A stretch of DNA of 64,000 nucleotides, taken from contig CBDAQR010000003.1 of the NCBI GenBank assembly GCA_965199055.1, forward strand, positions 1,612,001 through 1,676,000, given 5' to 3'. Positions 8,796-17,237 of the stretch are shown here, piece by piece. The notes under the pieces are model-generated. The model did no database searches and was not told the DNA's origin. It saw only the letters and a program-made list of their open reading frames with translations. Numbering within the stretch: position 1 is the first letter of the stretch; the number at the start of each line of letters is the position of its first letter. The translations under genes and the position numbers were made by a program. The DNA is from CBDAQR01 sp965199055 (GTDB lineage: Bacteria; Pseudomonadota; Gammaproteobacteria; Pseudomonadales; Halieaceae).

Positions 8796-10922
8796 TCAAA
8801 GAATTGGGTCCACCTCTTTGAGACGGTCAAAGCTGTTGCTGAGATCATCATTGGTGTAAAAGATTTCACCCTTGTAGGACATATCAGCGCGCAGGCGCAG
8901 TTTTGCCGCATTGCTAAAGTCATACTGATACTGGGCCATCAGGTTAGCGGTCCAGTCAGGCACGTTGGCGAACTCTCTATGACTGAGGTCTTCAAGCTCG
9001 CCGGTTGCGTTATTGAGTGATTCGAACTCATCGTACTCTGGGTCTATGTAGGCCAGGCCGCCGGAGATGGTAAATCCCTGTGCCGGCAACACTGTAAACT
9101 CAATCTCACCGCCCCACATGGTTGAGTCAGCGGCATTGTCTACCAGCAGCGCCAGACCGCCCGCCCCTGTGGCCGAGGGCCGATTGACCAGGAATTGCTG
9201 GTCTTCGTAGTCGTTATAGAAAAGAGCACCGTTGATTTGCAGGCGGTTGTTCCAGAATTGCGACTTGAGACCAATCTCGTAGCTCCACAGAGTTTCCGGA
9301 TCTGCTACCGATATCTCGGCCGTGGCAAGGGGCCGGCCATTGTAAACACCGCTGCGGAAACCAGCAGAGATACTGGCGTAAGCCATGATGTCGTCACTGA
9401 AGTCATAGTCGATCCCAATGCGTGGCGAGAATTCGTCCCAGTCATCATCACAGGAGACGCTGGAACCAACGCCGTCGGCCACCGCATCGCTGCAAGACGA
9501 AGGACTGGTCGGTCCGGGCACAAGTATCGGCGTCTGGCTGGCGCGCTTAAGCGTATACATATCCAGCTCTTTCTCATCGTAGGTATAGCGCGCCGCGAGG
9601 TTGATACGAGTAGCCTCGTTCATATGCCAGGTAGTATTGAAGAAGGCCGCGTAACTGGTGGTTTCCTGACTGCGATCGTAGTTAAGCGTCAGATCCAGGG
9701 CGGTGGAACCAATTGCCTCGTACAGGCCTTCACCAATGGTCACTGCACTAAAATGGTCGCCATCCTCATACAGGTAGTACAGGCCCACCAGCCACTCAAG
9801 CGACCCTTCGCTGTCGTTGGACAGCAAAAATTCCTGGCTGTACTGCTGCACGTCAAACGCAGATCCTACCGAGAAATAGTTGACGGGGTCATTATCGGCA
9901 TCACGGTATGACTCACTGTCCATATCCCGATAGCCGCTAATGGATTTCAGAGTCAAATCGTCGAATTCCCAGGTGTTCGTCCAGCTCACACCCCAGATTT
10001 CATTTACATCACGATCCAACTCGTTCAGCGCATCACTGTTATCAATATTGTCGATGTTGGTGTCGCAACAAGACTCGCCGATCGGTGCCAGCACAGCCCC
10101 GTTGTAAATGGGCGGCAGACCACTGTCGGCGGTAAAATCGCTCAACACCTGCGGGTAAACGTTCTGGTCGATATCCGTGTAATCCACCACCAGGTGCGAA
10201 TTCCAGGTGTCGGTAAAATCGGCGTTGAGATGTGTACGCACTGCCCACATATCGTCGTTGCCCGCATCATCACCCCGGTTGCGCGACTGCCAGCCATCTG
10301 AATCTTTAGTGAGCACGGCTACGCTGGCTGCGACATCATCACTAATAGGGAACTCGAGATACCCATCAAAAGAGAAGTAGTTGTCTTCTCCTCCAGTAAC
10401 GGCAGCGGTGAAGTTGGTGTCACCAGATGGTTCGCGGGTGACTACGTTAATAGCACCACCAATGGTATTTTTCCCGAACAGCGTACCTTGCGGACCACGC
10501 AACACCTGAATCTGTTCAATATCGGACAGCTGGATATTGGCGCCCACGGTTCTTGCCAAATACACGCCATCTACGTACATACCGACTCCCGGGTCCACCG
10601 TGAGTGCAAAATCAAATTGTCCGACGCCACGCAGATAGGCCTGCAGGGCACTGCCAACACCATTGTCCGAAGCGCGAATGGCCAGATTGGGGGTATGCTG
10701 TTCCAGGTCGGAGGCGCTGAGCATTTTCGCCTGTTCGATCATGGTGCCAGATATCGCAGTGATGGCCACGGGGGTCTCCTGCAGATTTTCCGCGCGCCGG
10801 CGCGCAGTTACCACGACTTCTTCAAGTACCAGGGCGTCTTGGGCCGTGGCGAAGGGAACAACCGTCACTGTTGGCAAAACCAGGGACACCAACAGGGCGG
10901 GTGTTGCATATTGAGCGATCAT
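8796..10922 (-). pseudogene. TonB-dependent receptor, N-terminal part truncated by IS
   Basis: The reading frame covers 708 residues, of which the last seven (and the stop) come from the IS terminal repeat. A signal peptide ends near ATAQD and is followed by a TonB box (LEEVVVTARRRAEN), a plug domain (VDGVYLARTVGA, VLRGPQGTLFGKNTIGGAINV) and most of the beta barrel. The final strands are on the far side of the IS at 7338-7539. TonB receptors import large or scarce ligands across the outer membrane. The neighbours suggest the ligand is the hydrophobic or aromatic substrate of this island. Without its last strands the barrel is unlikely to fold or insert. A GAGG ribosome site precedes the ATG. 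Confidence 0.93.
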
Positions 10923-11121
10923 GGCGGCACCTCATTATCGTTATTGTGTCAGAACCGTACGCGGGCCACGCGGACAGGCCTCGTTTATCCAACACTCTAG
11001 CGCCGAGGTATGTTTCGAAAAACCAGCCACGGTGAACTGACTGTCCATGGAGATCGCCTTATCAGCACTGACGACTACCGCTACAGTGCTATCCTCAACG
11101 TTCACCAACCCCGGAATTCTC
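10923..11121. promoter_or_regulatory. Divergent promoter region, TonB receptor / SDR
   Basis: This roughly 200-bp gap separates the receptor gene (minus) from the SDR gene (plus) and must hold both promoters. It contains AACACTCTAG at 10991-11000, a word that recurs in near-identical form in three other control regions of the island (14094-14103, 15281-15291, 19147-19156). No convincing -35/-10 pair could be assigned by eye. Confidence 0.5.
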
Positions 11122-11946
11122 ATGGATCAATTCGCAGACAAAATCGCCGTCATCACGGGTGCTGGCAGCGGGATCGGCAGGGCCCTGGCCTTGAAATGCG
11201 CAGCCGAGGGCATGCGTGTTGCCGTGGCAGACCTGCAGCCAGGCAGACTGGATACGCTTGTTCGTCAACTGCAGGAATCTGGTGCTGAAGTTCTCAGCTG
11301 TGCGCTCGACGTCGCCGATGCAGCGCAGGTGGGTGCGTTCTCAGAGCAGGTTCAATCATCCATGGGCAGCCCAGACCTGCTTTTTAACAATGCCGGTATC
11401 CTGCGGGTAGGAGAAACCTGGTCTCACTCACCTGATCAATGGCAACAAATGTTGTCCGTGAATCTGATGGGGGTAGTGAATGGAATCAATGCTTTCGTAC
11501 CGGGCATGATCGCGACTGGGAAAGCGGGACATGTCGTCAACACAGGCTCAGTCGGGTCCCTGGTAGTGGCGCCAGGCATGGCGCAATACACCGCCACGAA
11601 AATGGCGGTAAGGGGAATCACCGAGTCCCTGTTATATGACCTCAGGGCGCAGGAATCACCCATCCATGTTTCACTGCTATGTCCAGGCCCAGTACTGACC
11701 TCCATCGGCGATGAACTCATGGGGCTGGAGCCCGGCGACACAGTGGCTGAGCCGACGGAACACCTGATGGCCGGACAACCAGATTTTATTTCACCTGATG
11801 CGGTGGCAGACGCGGTGTTTCAGGCCATTCGCGAACAGCGTTTCTGGATATTTACCCATCCCTTCAACAATCATTTGGAAGCTATGAACCAGGCCACACT
11901 GGAAGGGCGCAATCCTGAGTACCGAGAAGTCGTGTTCGACAAGTAA
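11122..11946 (+). CDS. Short-chain dehydrogenase/reductase (classical SDR)
   Basis: A 274-residue NAD(P)-dependent oxidoreductase. The nucleotide-binding loop is TGAGSGIGRAL, the structural motif is NNAG, and the catalytic Ser and Tyr-x3-Lys appear in NTGSVGS and YTATK. The frame is open from ATG 11047, but that adds 25 residues with no counterpart in SDRs, so ATG 11122, immediately before the Rossmann strand, is preferred; the ribosome site is weak in both cases. It probably oxidises or reduces a hydroxyl/keto group of a pathway intermediate. It ends 14 bases from the convergent hydrolase gene. Confidence 0.88.
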   Translation: MDQFADKIAVITGAGSGIGRALALKCAAEGMRVAVADLQPGRLDTLVRQLQESGAEVLSCALDVADAAQVGAFSEQVQSSMGSPDLLFNNAGILRVGETWSHSPDQWQQMLSVNLMGVVNGINAFVPGMIATGKAGHVVNTGSVGSLVVAPGMAQYTATKMAVRGITESLLYDLRAQESPIHVSLLCPGPVLTSIGDELMGLEPGDTVAEPTEHLMAGQPDFISPDAVADAVFQAIREQRFWIFTHPFNNHLEAMNQATLEGRNPEYREVVFDK

Positions 11947-11960
11947 CACGGGCCCAAGCG

Positions 11961-12800
11961 TCAGGCAAAAACAGAATCCAGGAAAGCCAGGCATTCCCCG
12001 TTAAAAAGGGCTTCGTGCTCCACCATAGCCCAGTGCCCGCATTCGGAAAGCACAATCATCTTCATGTTCAGGCAGTGATGCATCATAGCCAGTAGCCCGC
12101 TGTCTGGCATCATGTGATCATTAGCCCCCCAGAACACCAACACGGGACAACGCAATTCTCCCAGTCGCTCGGGCAGGTAGGGAATATCCATGCTTAGCAT
12201 CACCTGGGAGTTCATCATTTCCATCACATGCATGCGCTCCGCGAGCAAGTCATCGCTAATATGTGATGGATCGTGCACTAGACCGGTCTCAAACAGATCC
12301 CGCATGGAATCCATTGTGAGCCCCCCGTCAGACATATAAATCTCGAACATCTTTTGCATACCCGGCATCGCCAGGTACTCATCGCGCTCGCTCATACCCC
12401 CGGGGGCCATCAGTATCAGTTTCTCGACGAGCGCGGGGCAGTCCAGGGCCAGACCCACTGCGACGGCGCCCCCGAGTGAGTTGCCGACTACGGCGCAACG
12501 CTTTACACCGGCGGCGTCCAGTGTTTGTTCTACACACTCGACAAAAAAATCCAGCGGATAGTCACGGTCCTCCGGCTTGTCGGAATAACCGAACCCGACC
12601 AAATCGAGCACAATACAGCGATACCCCTGTTCTACAAACACAGGATAGTTGCCCTTGAAGTTGCTGTGTCCGCTTGCGCCCGGGCCAGAGCCGTGCAGGA
12701 ACACCACCGCTGGGCCCTCGCCCTGATCCAGATAGTGTATGCGACAACCATTGGCGCAGTCGGCGTAACGGCCCCGGGGCAGCAATGCTGGTTCTGACAC
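11961..12800 (-). CDS. Alpha/beta hydrolase, meta-cleavage product (C-C) hydrolase type
   Basis: The 279-residue protein carries the oxyanion-region motif HGSGPGASGHSNF, characteristic of BphD/HsaD/TesD-type C-C hydrolases, which split the ring-opened product of extradiol dioxygenases. The nucleophile is Ser108 (GNSLGGA), the acid is in FWGANDHMMP and the base in ECGHWAMVEH. The GTG start has a strong AGGAGG site seven bases upstream. The gene follows the flavin hydroxylase by 11 bases on the same strand. With the dioxygenase at 6301-7293 it makes a ring-opening set. Confidence 0.9.
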   Translation of the reverse strand: MSEPALLPRGRYADCANGCRIHYLDQGEGPAVVFLHGSGPGASGHSNFKGNYPVFVEQGYRCIVLDLVGFGYSDKPEDRDYPLDFFVECVEQTLDAAGVKRCAVVGNSLGGAVAVGLALDCPALVEKLILMAPGGMSERDEYLAMPGMQKMFEIYMSDGGLTMDSMRDLFETGLVHDPSHISDDLLAERMHVMEMMNSQVMLSMDIPYLPERLGELRCPVLVFWGANDHMMPDSGLLAMMHHCLNMKMIVLSECGHWAMVEHEALFNGECLAFLDSVFA

Positions 12801-12811
12801 TCGGATACCTC

Positions 12812-14038
12812 CTAAAGACTCAGATCTGTTGAATCCTGGCCGAACAGCATACCGCCCAGATTTACCGCAAAGGGCTCGGACACATTGGCAATATGAGCCT
12901 GGCTCGCGAAAATATCGAGGTGTTGCCGAAGCAGTGGGCTGTTACTGCGAATGCCGCTGGAACCGGCAGCCTTCATCATGGCCGAGGACAGGCCGACACA
13001 ACGATCGGCAGCTGTCGAGGTGTTATACCGATAGCGGGCCCGGTCGTGGAGGCTGGCCACCGTGCCCGCGCGAGCGCACTCCATGAGGTGATCGAAATCG
13101 TGATATAGCGTGTTCTTCATCACCGAAATGCTGGCATCCACCTCGGCGGCAAGACGCTTGGCGTTGGGATCATCTTTCATGGCAACGGGGCCCGCAAGAC
13201 GCGTGGCGGCAACCTCCGTAAACTTCTCCAGCGCTCCGTCAAGGGCACCCAGGGTCGGCGTGGAAACCGCACGGGAAAACACCTGCATGAACGGTAGTCG
13301 GTACAGGGGCGGCTTGTGCATGAATTTCCTGCCCCCATCGTCCGACTGCATGTCATGGGTGCGATGCTCTGGGACAAATACGTCATCTACTACAATGTCG
13401 TGACTGCCAGTACCCTTGAGACCGATCACCTCCCAGTTATCAACAATCTGGTAGTCTGACCGTGGCAACAAAAAGGTGCGATAGTTGGACATATCCCAAG
13501 GCGCGTCTTCTGTGGGCACAACCGCACCTAGAAAAACCCAATCGCAATGCTCGCAACCGCTGGAAAAACTCCAACGTCCGCTGAGTTTAAAACCTCCTTC
13601 AACCGGGGTGACCCTACCCACCGGCGCATAAGACGAGCTTATCAACACAGTCGGGTCCTCGCCCCATACATCTTCGGCGGCCGGATCATCGAATAGATTC
13701 AATTGCCAGTTGTGCACACCGACCACACCCAGCACCCAGGCAGAAGACATACAGTAGCGGGACAGCTCCAGTAACACCGAGTAGAAAACCTGAGGATCCA
13801 TTTCGTAGCCACCGTACTCATGTGCCTGCAGAATCTTGAAGAAGCCCGCATCATGAAAATCGGTGATGGTTGCATCAGGAACGCGGCGATCCAGGGCGCA
13901 ATCTTCCAGGCGCGCTATCAAAACGGGTCCCATATCGCGCGCCGCCTGGAGCAGAGCTTGTGCTTTGGGTGAATCGAGGCTGTAGCAGTTTTCATCTACA
14001 GCCGGCGTTGCTGCCGCGTAGGCCTGGGTGGCTGTCAT
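12812..14038 (-). CDS. Acyl-CoA-dehydrogenase-like flavin monooxygenase (HsaA/TesA2-like)
   Basis: A 408-residue protein of the acyl-CoA dehydrogenase fold, closest in style to the oxygenase part of two-component flavin hydroxylases such as HsaA (3-HSA 4-hydroxylase) and p-hydroxyphenylacetate hydroxylase. Supporting segments are GRWSFSSGCEHCDWVFLGA, GLKGTGSHDIVVDDVFVPEHR and the C-terminal DIFASQAHIAN. A longer frame opens at 14089, but ATG 14038 has a near-perfect AGGAGG site. It would add an ortho hydroxyl to a phenol, making the catechol for the extradiol dioxygenase. The flavin reductase partner was not found in the window. Confidence 0.82.
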   Translation of the reverse strand: MTATQAYAAATPAVDENCYSLDSPKAQALLQAARDMGPVLIARLEDCALDRRVPDATITDFHDAGFFKILQAHEYGGYEMDPQVFYSVLLELSRYCMSSAWVLGVVGVHNWQLNLFDDPAAEDVWGEDPTVLISSSYAPVGRVTPVEGGFKLSGRWSFSSGCEHCDWVFLGAVVPTEDAPWDMSNYRTFLLPRSDYQIVDNWEVIGLKGTGSHDIVVDDVFVPEHRTHDMQSDDGGRKFMHKPPLYRLPFMQVFSRAVSTPTLGALDGALEKFTEVAATRLAGPVAMKDDPNAKRLAAEVDASISVMKNTLYHDFDHLMECARAGTVASLHDRARYRYNTSTAADRCVGLSSAMMKAAGSSGIRSNSPLLRQHLDIFASQAHIANVSEPFAVNLGGMLFGQDSTDLSL

Positions 14039-14093
14039 GGATTCCTCCTGTGAGTACGCTCTATCGACCGATGGGCTGACCGGTCGCACAGCA

Positions 14094-14103
14094 CCACTCT
14101 AGG
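14094..14103. promoter_or_regulatory. Copy of a recurring CACTCTAG word upstream of the hydroxylase operon
   Basis: CCACTCTAGG followed by GGCCGAG lies about 55 bases upstream of the hydroxylase start. It resembles the site at 10991-11000, which is followed by CGCCGAG; the two differ by one substitution and a one-base indel over about 18 bases. It may be an operator used by the island's regulator. Confidence 0.4.
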
Positions 14104-14194
14104 GGCCGAGTTCGGGCCAGGGAAGATAACGCTGGTAATTTCAGTGTTTTCGATCAGACCCTAATAGGATCAGCAGCGATGCGCTGGCGCGGAA

Positions 14195-15112
14195 CTACTC
14201 CAGGAAGTTCTCAATTGGCACCTGCCCATGCAAGTTGTGCAGGTATACCACGAGGAAGTCGATGAAGAAGCGCACCTTCGCCGACAGGTGCCGGGTGTTT
14301 GGATAGACAGCCCAGGCAACTCGGTAATAATGACTCCAATCCTGCTCCTCAAGTTTGACTAGCTCTCCCCTCTCCACAGCTTCAGCGATATAGAAATCTG
14401 GTAATTGGGCAATACCAATGCCGGCTTTCGCCGCAGCCAACAGATTGGCACCGTCTTCGCTGATCCAGTTGCCAGAGACCTTGACCTTGATGAGGTCTCG
14501 CCGATCAAGCGTACTGAAAGTCCAGCTGCGATCCGGCTGGGTCAGACAGTTGTGTGTGGCGAGATCCTCGGGTGACGCTGGCTTGCCGTGCTCCTCCCAA
14601 TATTGGGGTGCCGCGCATAGACACATCGTGTGTCCTCCCAGGCGGCGGGCAACCAGGCTGGAGTCTTCAAGTTTGTCGTAGCGCAGGGCGAGGTCATAGC
14701 TTCCCTCTAAAAGATCAACGTCCTGGAAATTGGAATGGACCTGCACAGTCACCTCTGGGTATTTCACCGAGAACTCTGCGATGGCAGCCGCCATGTAATG
14801 CGTCCCGTAGCGGGAATTGAGAGCGAGTTTGAGGATCCCCTTGGGTCGCTGCTGCATATCTGCCAGCGTTGACTCGGCTTCGTCAAATAGCGCCGCCATG
14901 TCTTTGCAGTAGCCAAGAAAGGTATTGCCGCTCTCGGTCAGGGTAAGACGTCGGGTCGTGCGCTGCAGCAGGCGCACGCCGAGGCGATCTTCGAGCAGGC
15001 TGACCTGTTTGCTTACATAGGATTTCGACACCCCGAGCAGTTCCGCAGCGGCGGTAAAGCTGCCCGACTCCACAACACAGATGTATTCCTCGATACCTTC
15101 CCAGCGTCCCAC
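14195..15112 (-). CDS. LysR-type transcriptional regulator
   Basis: The N-terminal winged helix-turn-helix (SFTAAAELLGVSKSYVSKQV) and the linker (LLQRTTRRLTLTESG) define a LysR regulator; an effector-binding domain follows. The frame is open for a further 345 bases, but GTG 15112 has a GGAG site six bases upstream and puts the helix-turn-helix at the usual distance from the N-terminus, giving 305 residues. The upstream extension is only the antisense of the sulfatase leader. It is divergent from the sulfatase gene and is the only regulator in the island, so it is a good candidate to control the catabolic operons. Confidence 0.92.
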   Translation of the reverse strand: MGRWEGIEEYICVVESGSFTAAAELLGVSKSYVSKQVSLLEDRLGVRLLQRTTRRLTLTESGNTFLGYCKDMAALFDEAESTLADMQQRPKGILKLALNSRYGTHYMAAAIAEFSVKYPEVTVQVHSNFQDVDLLEGSYDLALRYDKLEDSSLVARRLGGHTMCLCAAPQYWEEHGKPASPEDLATHNCLTQPDRSWTFSTLDRRDLIKVKVSGNWISEDGANLLAAAKAGIGIAQLPDFYIAEAVERGELVKLEEQDWSHYYRVAWAVYPNTRHLSAKVRFFIDFLVVYLHNLHGQVPIENFLE

Positions 15113-15323
15113 ATTCAACTCCGCACTGATCCTGGCATCGAATATACAGATACTAATTGTTCGTCCACAAGCTCGAATAATCAGGGCGCCCAAAGCAACG
15201 AGATCTAGAGGGAAGTAATCGATCTCAGTATTCATGGGGCCTACGGGGATTTTCCGGCACAGCGAATAGCGCCCCTGTGGAAACACTCTGGTCACGTTCA
15301 ACACGTTTTCAGAATGCCGCAGT
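15113..15323. promoter_or_regulatory. Divergent control region, LysR / sulfatase
   Basis: The gap is about 210 bases to the first possible sulfatase start and about 340 to the second. It contains TGGAAACACTCTG at 15278-15290, an exact 13-base match to 19144-19156 upstream of the decarboxylase/Rieske operon. LysR regulators usually bind such divergent regions. No clear sigma-70 hexamer pair could be assigned, and nothing coding was seen. Confidence 0.5.
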
Positions 15324-17237
15324 ATGTGTAGTGTAACCTCGGTAATACCTTCAAGACCGCGGACTATAAACAAGGTACACACTATCAAGGCTAGAACACG
15401 GGCGGTTCTCTCAGCCAGCAAGCAGATAGCACACACTGCTATAAAGCTGGCGACCATGGCGTTGCTGGTAAACGCCGCACACGCCGTCTCCTCTCAAGCT
15501 ACCGCTGAACGGCCCAACATCGTTTTGATCCTGGCGGACGATATTGGCTACTCCGATTTCGGCGCCTATGGCGGCGAAATCGCGACACCCCATATCGATG
15601 CGCTGGCCGCAAGGGGAGCGCGATTCTCCAATTTTCACGTCGCGGCCAGTTGCGCACCCACCCGGGCCATGTTGCTGACCGGTGTCGACAATCACCTGGC
15701 GGGTATCGGTAGCATGCGCGAGCTAATGCCCCTGAGACATCGCGGCAAACCCGGTTATGAAGGCGTGCTAAATGAAAGGGTACAGACAGTTGCCACACTA
15801 TTGAGGGCGGCGGGATACCGCACCTCGGTGGCTGGCAAGTGGCATCTGGGAATCGAGGACATGAACCTACCAGAGCCCCGTGGCTTCGATCAGTCGGTGA
15901 TACAGGCCGACAGCGGCTCGGACCATTTCGAAATGCGCCCCTATCTCCCTATGACTCCAGAAGCGCGTTGGTATGAAAACGGCGAGCGCATAAGCTCCCT
16001 GCCAGAGGATTTTTACAGCTCACGCTTCTTTATCGACAAGACTATAGAGTTTCTGGTTAATTCCGCTGAGCCCACAGCCCCCTTCTTTGCCTACGTCGCG
16101 TTCCAGGCCAATCACACTCCGATACAAGCCCCCGCTGCCTTCATTGATGAGTACCGGGGAAAGTACACCCAGGGCTGGGCAAAAATCCGCCAGGACAGAA
16201 TTGATCGCCTACAGCAACTGGGCCTCATCGAGACCGCGGCAAACCTTGCTGCAGGTCCGACGCAAGATGAGTGGGATGCGCTCAGTAGCATGGAGCAATA
16301 CTTCGAGGCACGACGCATGCAAGCCTACGCAGGCATGGCGACCTCAATGGACCATGAGATCGGCCGCCTGCTGGATTACCTGCACCAGCGCGACCAATAC
16401 GACAATACCGTGTTCATCTTGCTCTCTGACAATGGCGCTGTGGCCAATGAACCCTATGAGAACACGTTCGGAAGGCGCTGGCTGGAGAAGCGCTACACGA
16501 GGGAAGTTGAGACGCTAGGTGAGAAAGGCAGTTGGGTTGCTGCCGGTCGCAACTGGGGGCGCGTCGCCAACACACCATTTGTCGGTGACAAGTTCTTTGC
16601 GAGTGAGGGCGGCGTGCGCGTACCGCTGATTATTTCCGGTCTACCAGTAACCGCACAACCCTCTGTTTACCATGAATTCGCCTATATTACGGATATTGCA
16701 CCCACGCTACTGGATATCGCTGGCCTACCCCAACCCAAGCCCAGTCCCGAATACGAAAGCATGAGCGGCACCAGCCTGCTACCCCTGCTAAGGGAGGGAG
16801 TGAGTCCCGTCCATAATGCCGACCAAGCTATCGGCTATGAGTTTTCCGGCAGCTCCGCGCTATATCGCGGCGATTTCAAATTGGTCCGCAACAGACCGCC
16901 TGCAGGTGACAGTCAATGGAGGCTTTTCCAGATAACAACAGACCCCGGCGAAACGACTGATCTTAGCGCCCAGCTCCCAGAATTGTTCGCAAGCATGCAG
17001 GCCGATTACGCAAGCTATGCACAAGCCAACGGCGTGCTCGAAATACCCGCTAACTACTCGGTAGCGAAGCAAGTCGTCATCAATATGCTGGTGTTGGACT
17101 ACCTGCCCCGCTACTTGCCCTGGGCTATTGGCACGACCGGCGTGCTGGTTACTCTCGGGCTTTACCTGCGAAGAAAAAAACCGGCGGTGGTCCGCCACAA
17201 GGAGCATCGAGACAATGGTACAAGCCTCAAAGTGTAA
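15324..17237 (+). CDS. Arylsulfatase-family hydrolase with C-terminal membrane anchor
   Basis: A type I sulfatase of up to 637 residues. It has the N-terminal metal site (NIVLILADDIGYSDFG), the formylglycine motif at Cys110 (CAPTR, fitting C-x-P-x-R) and the following LLTG, then AGKWHLG and the second metal site LLSDNGA. Near residues 600-622 a hydrophobic helix followed by Arg-Arg-Lys-Lys suggests a membrane anchor. The start is uncertain: ATG 15324 gives a long leader and ATG 15456 gives a leader too short for export. It would remove sulfate esters in the periplasm. Its end overlaps the DUF3604 gene by 23 bases. Confidence 0.9.
   Translation: MCSVTSVIPSRPRTINKVHTIKARTRAVLSASKQIAHTAIKLATMALLVNAAHAVSSQATAERPNIVLILADDIGYSDFGAYGGEIATPHIDALAARGARFSNFHVAASCAPTRAMLLTGVDNHLAGIGSMRELMPLRHRGKPGYEGVLNERVQTVATLLRAAGYRTSVAGKWHLGIEDMNLPEPRGFDQSVIQADSGSDHFEMRPYLPMTPEARWYENGERISSLPEDFYSSRFFIDKTIEFLVNSAEPTAPFFAYVAFQANHTPIQAPAAFIDEYRGKYTQGWAKIRQDRIDRLQQLGLIETAANLAAGPTQDEWDALSSMEQYFEARRMQAYAGMATSMDHEIGRLLDYLHQRDQYDNTVFILLSDNGAVANEPYENTFGRRWLEKRYTREVETLGEKGSWVAAGRNWGRVANTPFVGDKFFASEGGVRVPLIISGLPVTAQPSVYHEFAYITDIAPTLLDIAGLPQPKPSPEYESMSGTSLLPLLREGVSPVHNADQAIGYEFSGSSALYRGDFKLVRNRPPAGDSQWRLFQITTDPGETTDLSAQLPELFASMQADYASYAQANGVLEIPANYSVAKQVVINMLVLDYLPRYLPWAIGTTGVLVTLGLYLRRKKPAVVRHKEHRDNGTSLKV

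Larger units (their letters stand above)
7540..8817 (+). mobile_element. IS3-family insertion sequence (1278 bp) inside a TonB receptor gene
   Basis: The two 27-base terminal inverted repeats (7540-7566 and 8791-8817 read inward) match at 23 positions, both beginning AGAGGTGG and ending GAACAGC. A 3-bp direct duplication, TTG, flanks the element at 7537-7539 and 8818-8820, as expected for IS3-family transposition. Inside are orfA and orfB with the HTH and DDE domains of the family. The target gene is restored perfectly in frame when the element and one TTG are removed, so the insertion is recent or at least the target has not decayed since. Confidence 0.95.

Noticed and set aside
9195..9911. 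238-codon plus-strand frame inside the TonB receptor
   Set aside because: It is antisense to strongly conserved barrel coding sequence and has no recognisable domain or ribosome site.
10991..11000. KstR-type steroid operator
   Set aside because: The word does not have the AAC/GTT symmetry of KstR sites, and no TetR gene is present in the window.
15113..15457. N-terminal extension of the LysR frame with hydrophobic residues
   Set aside because: It is the antisense of the sulfatase leader region; GTG 15112 has a good ribosome site and the helix-turn-helix begins at the normal distance from it.
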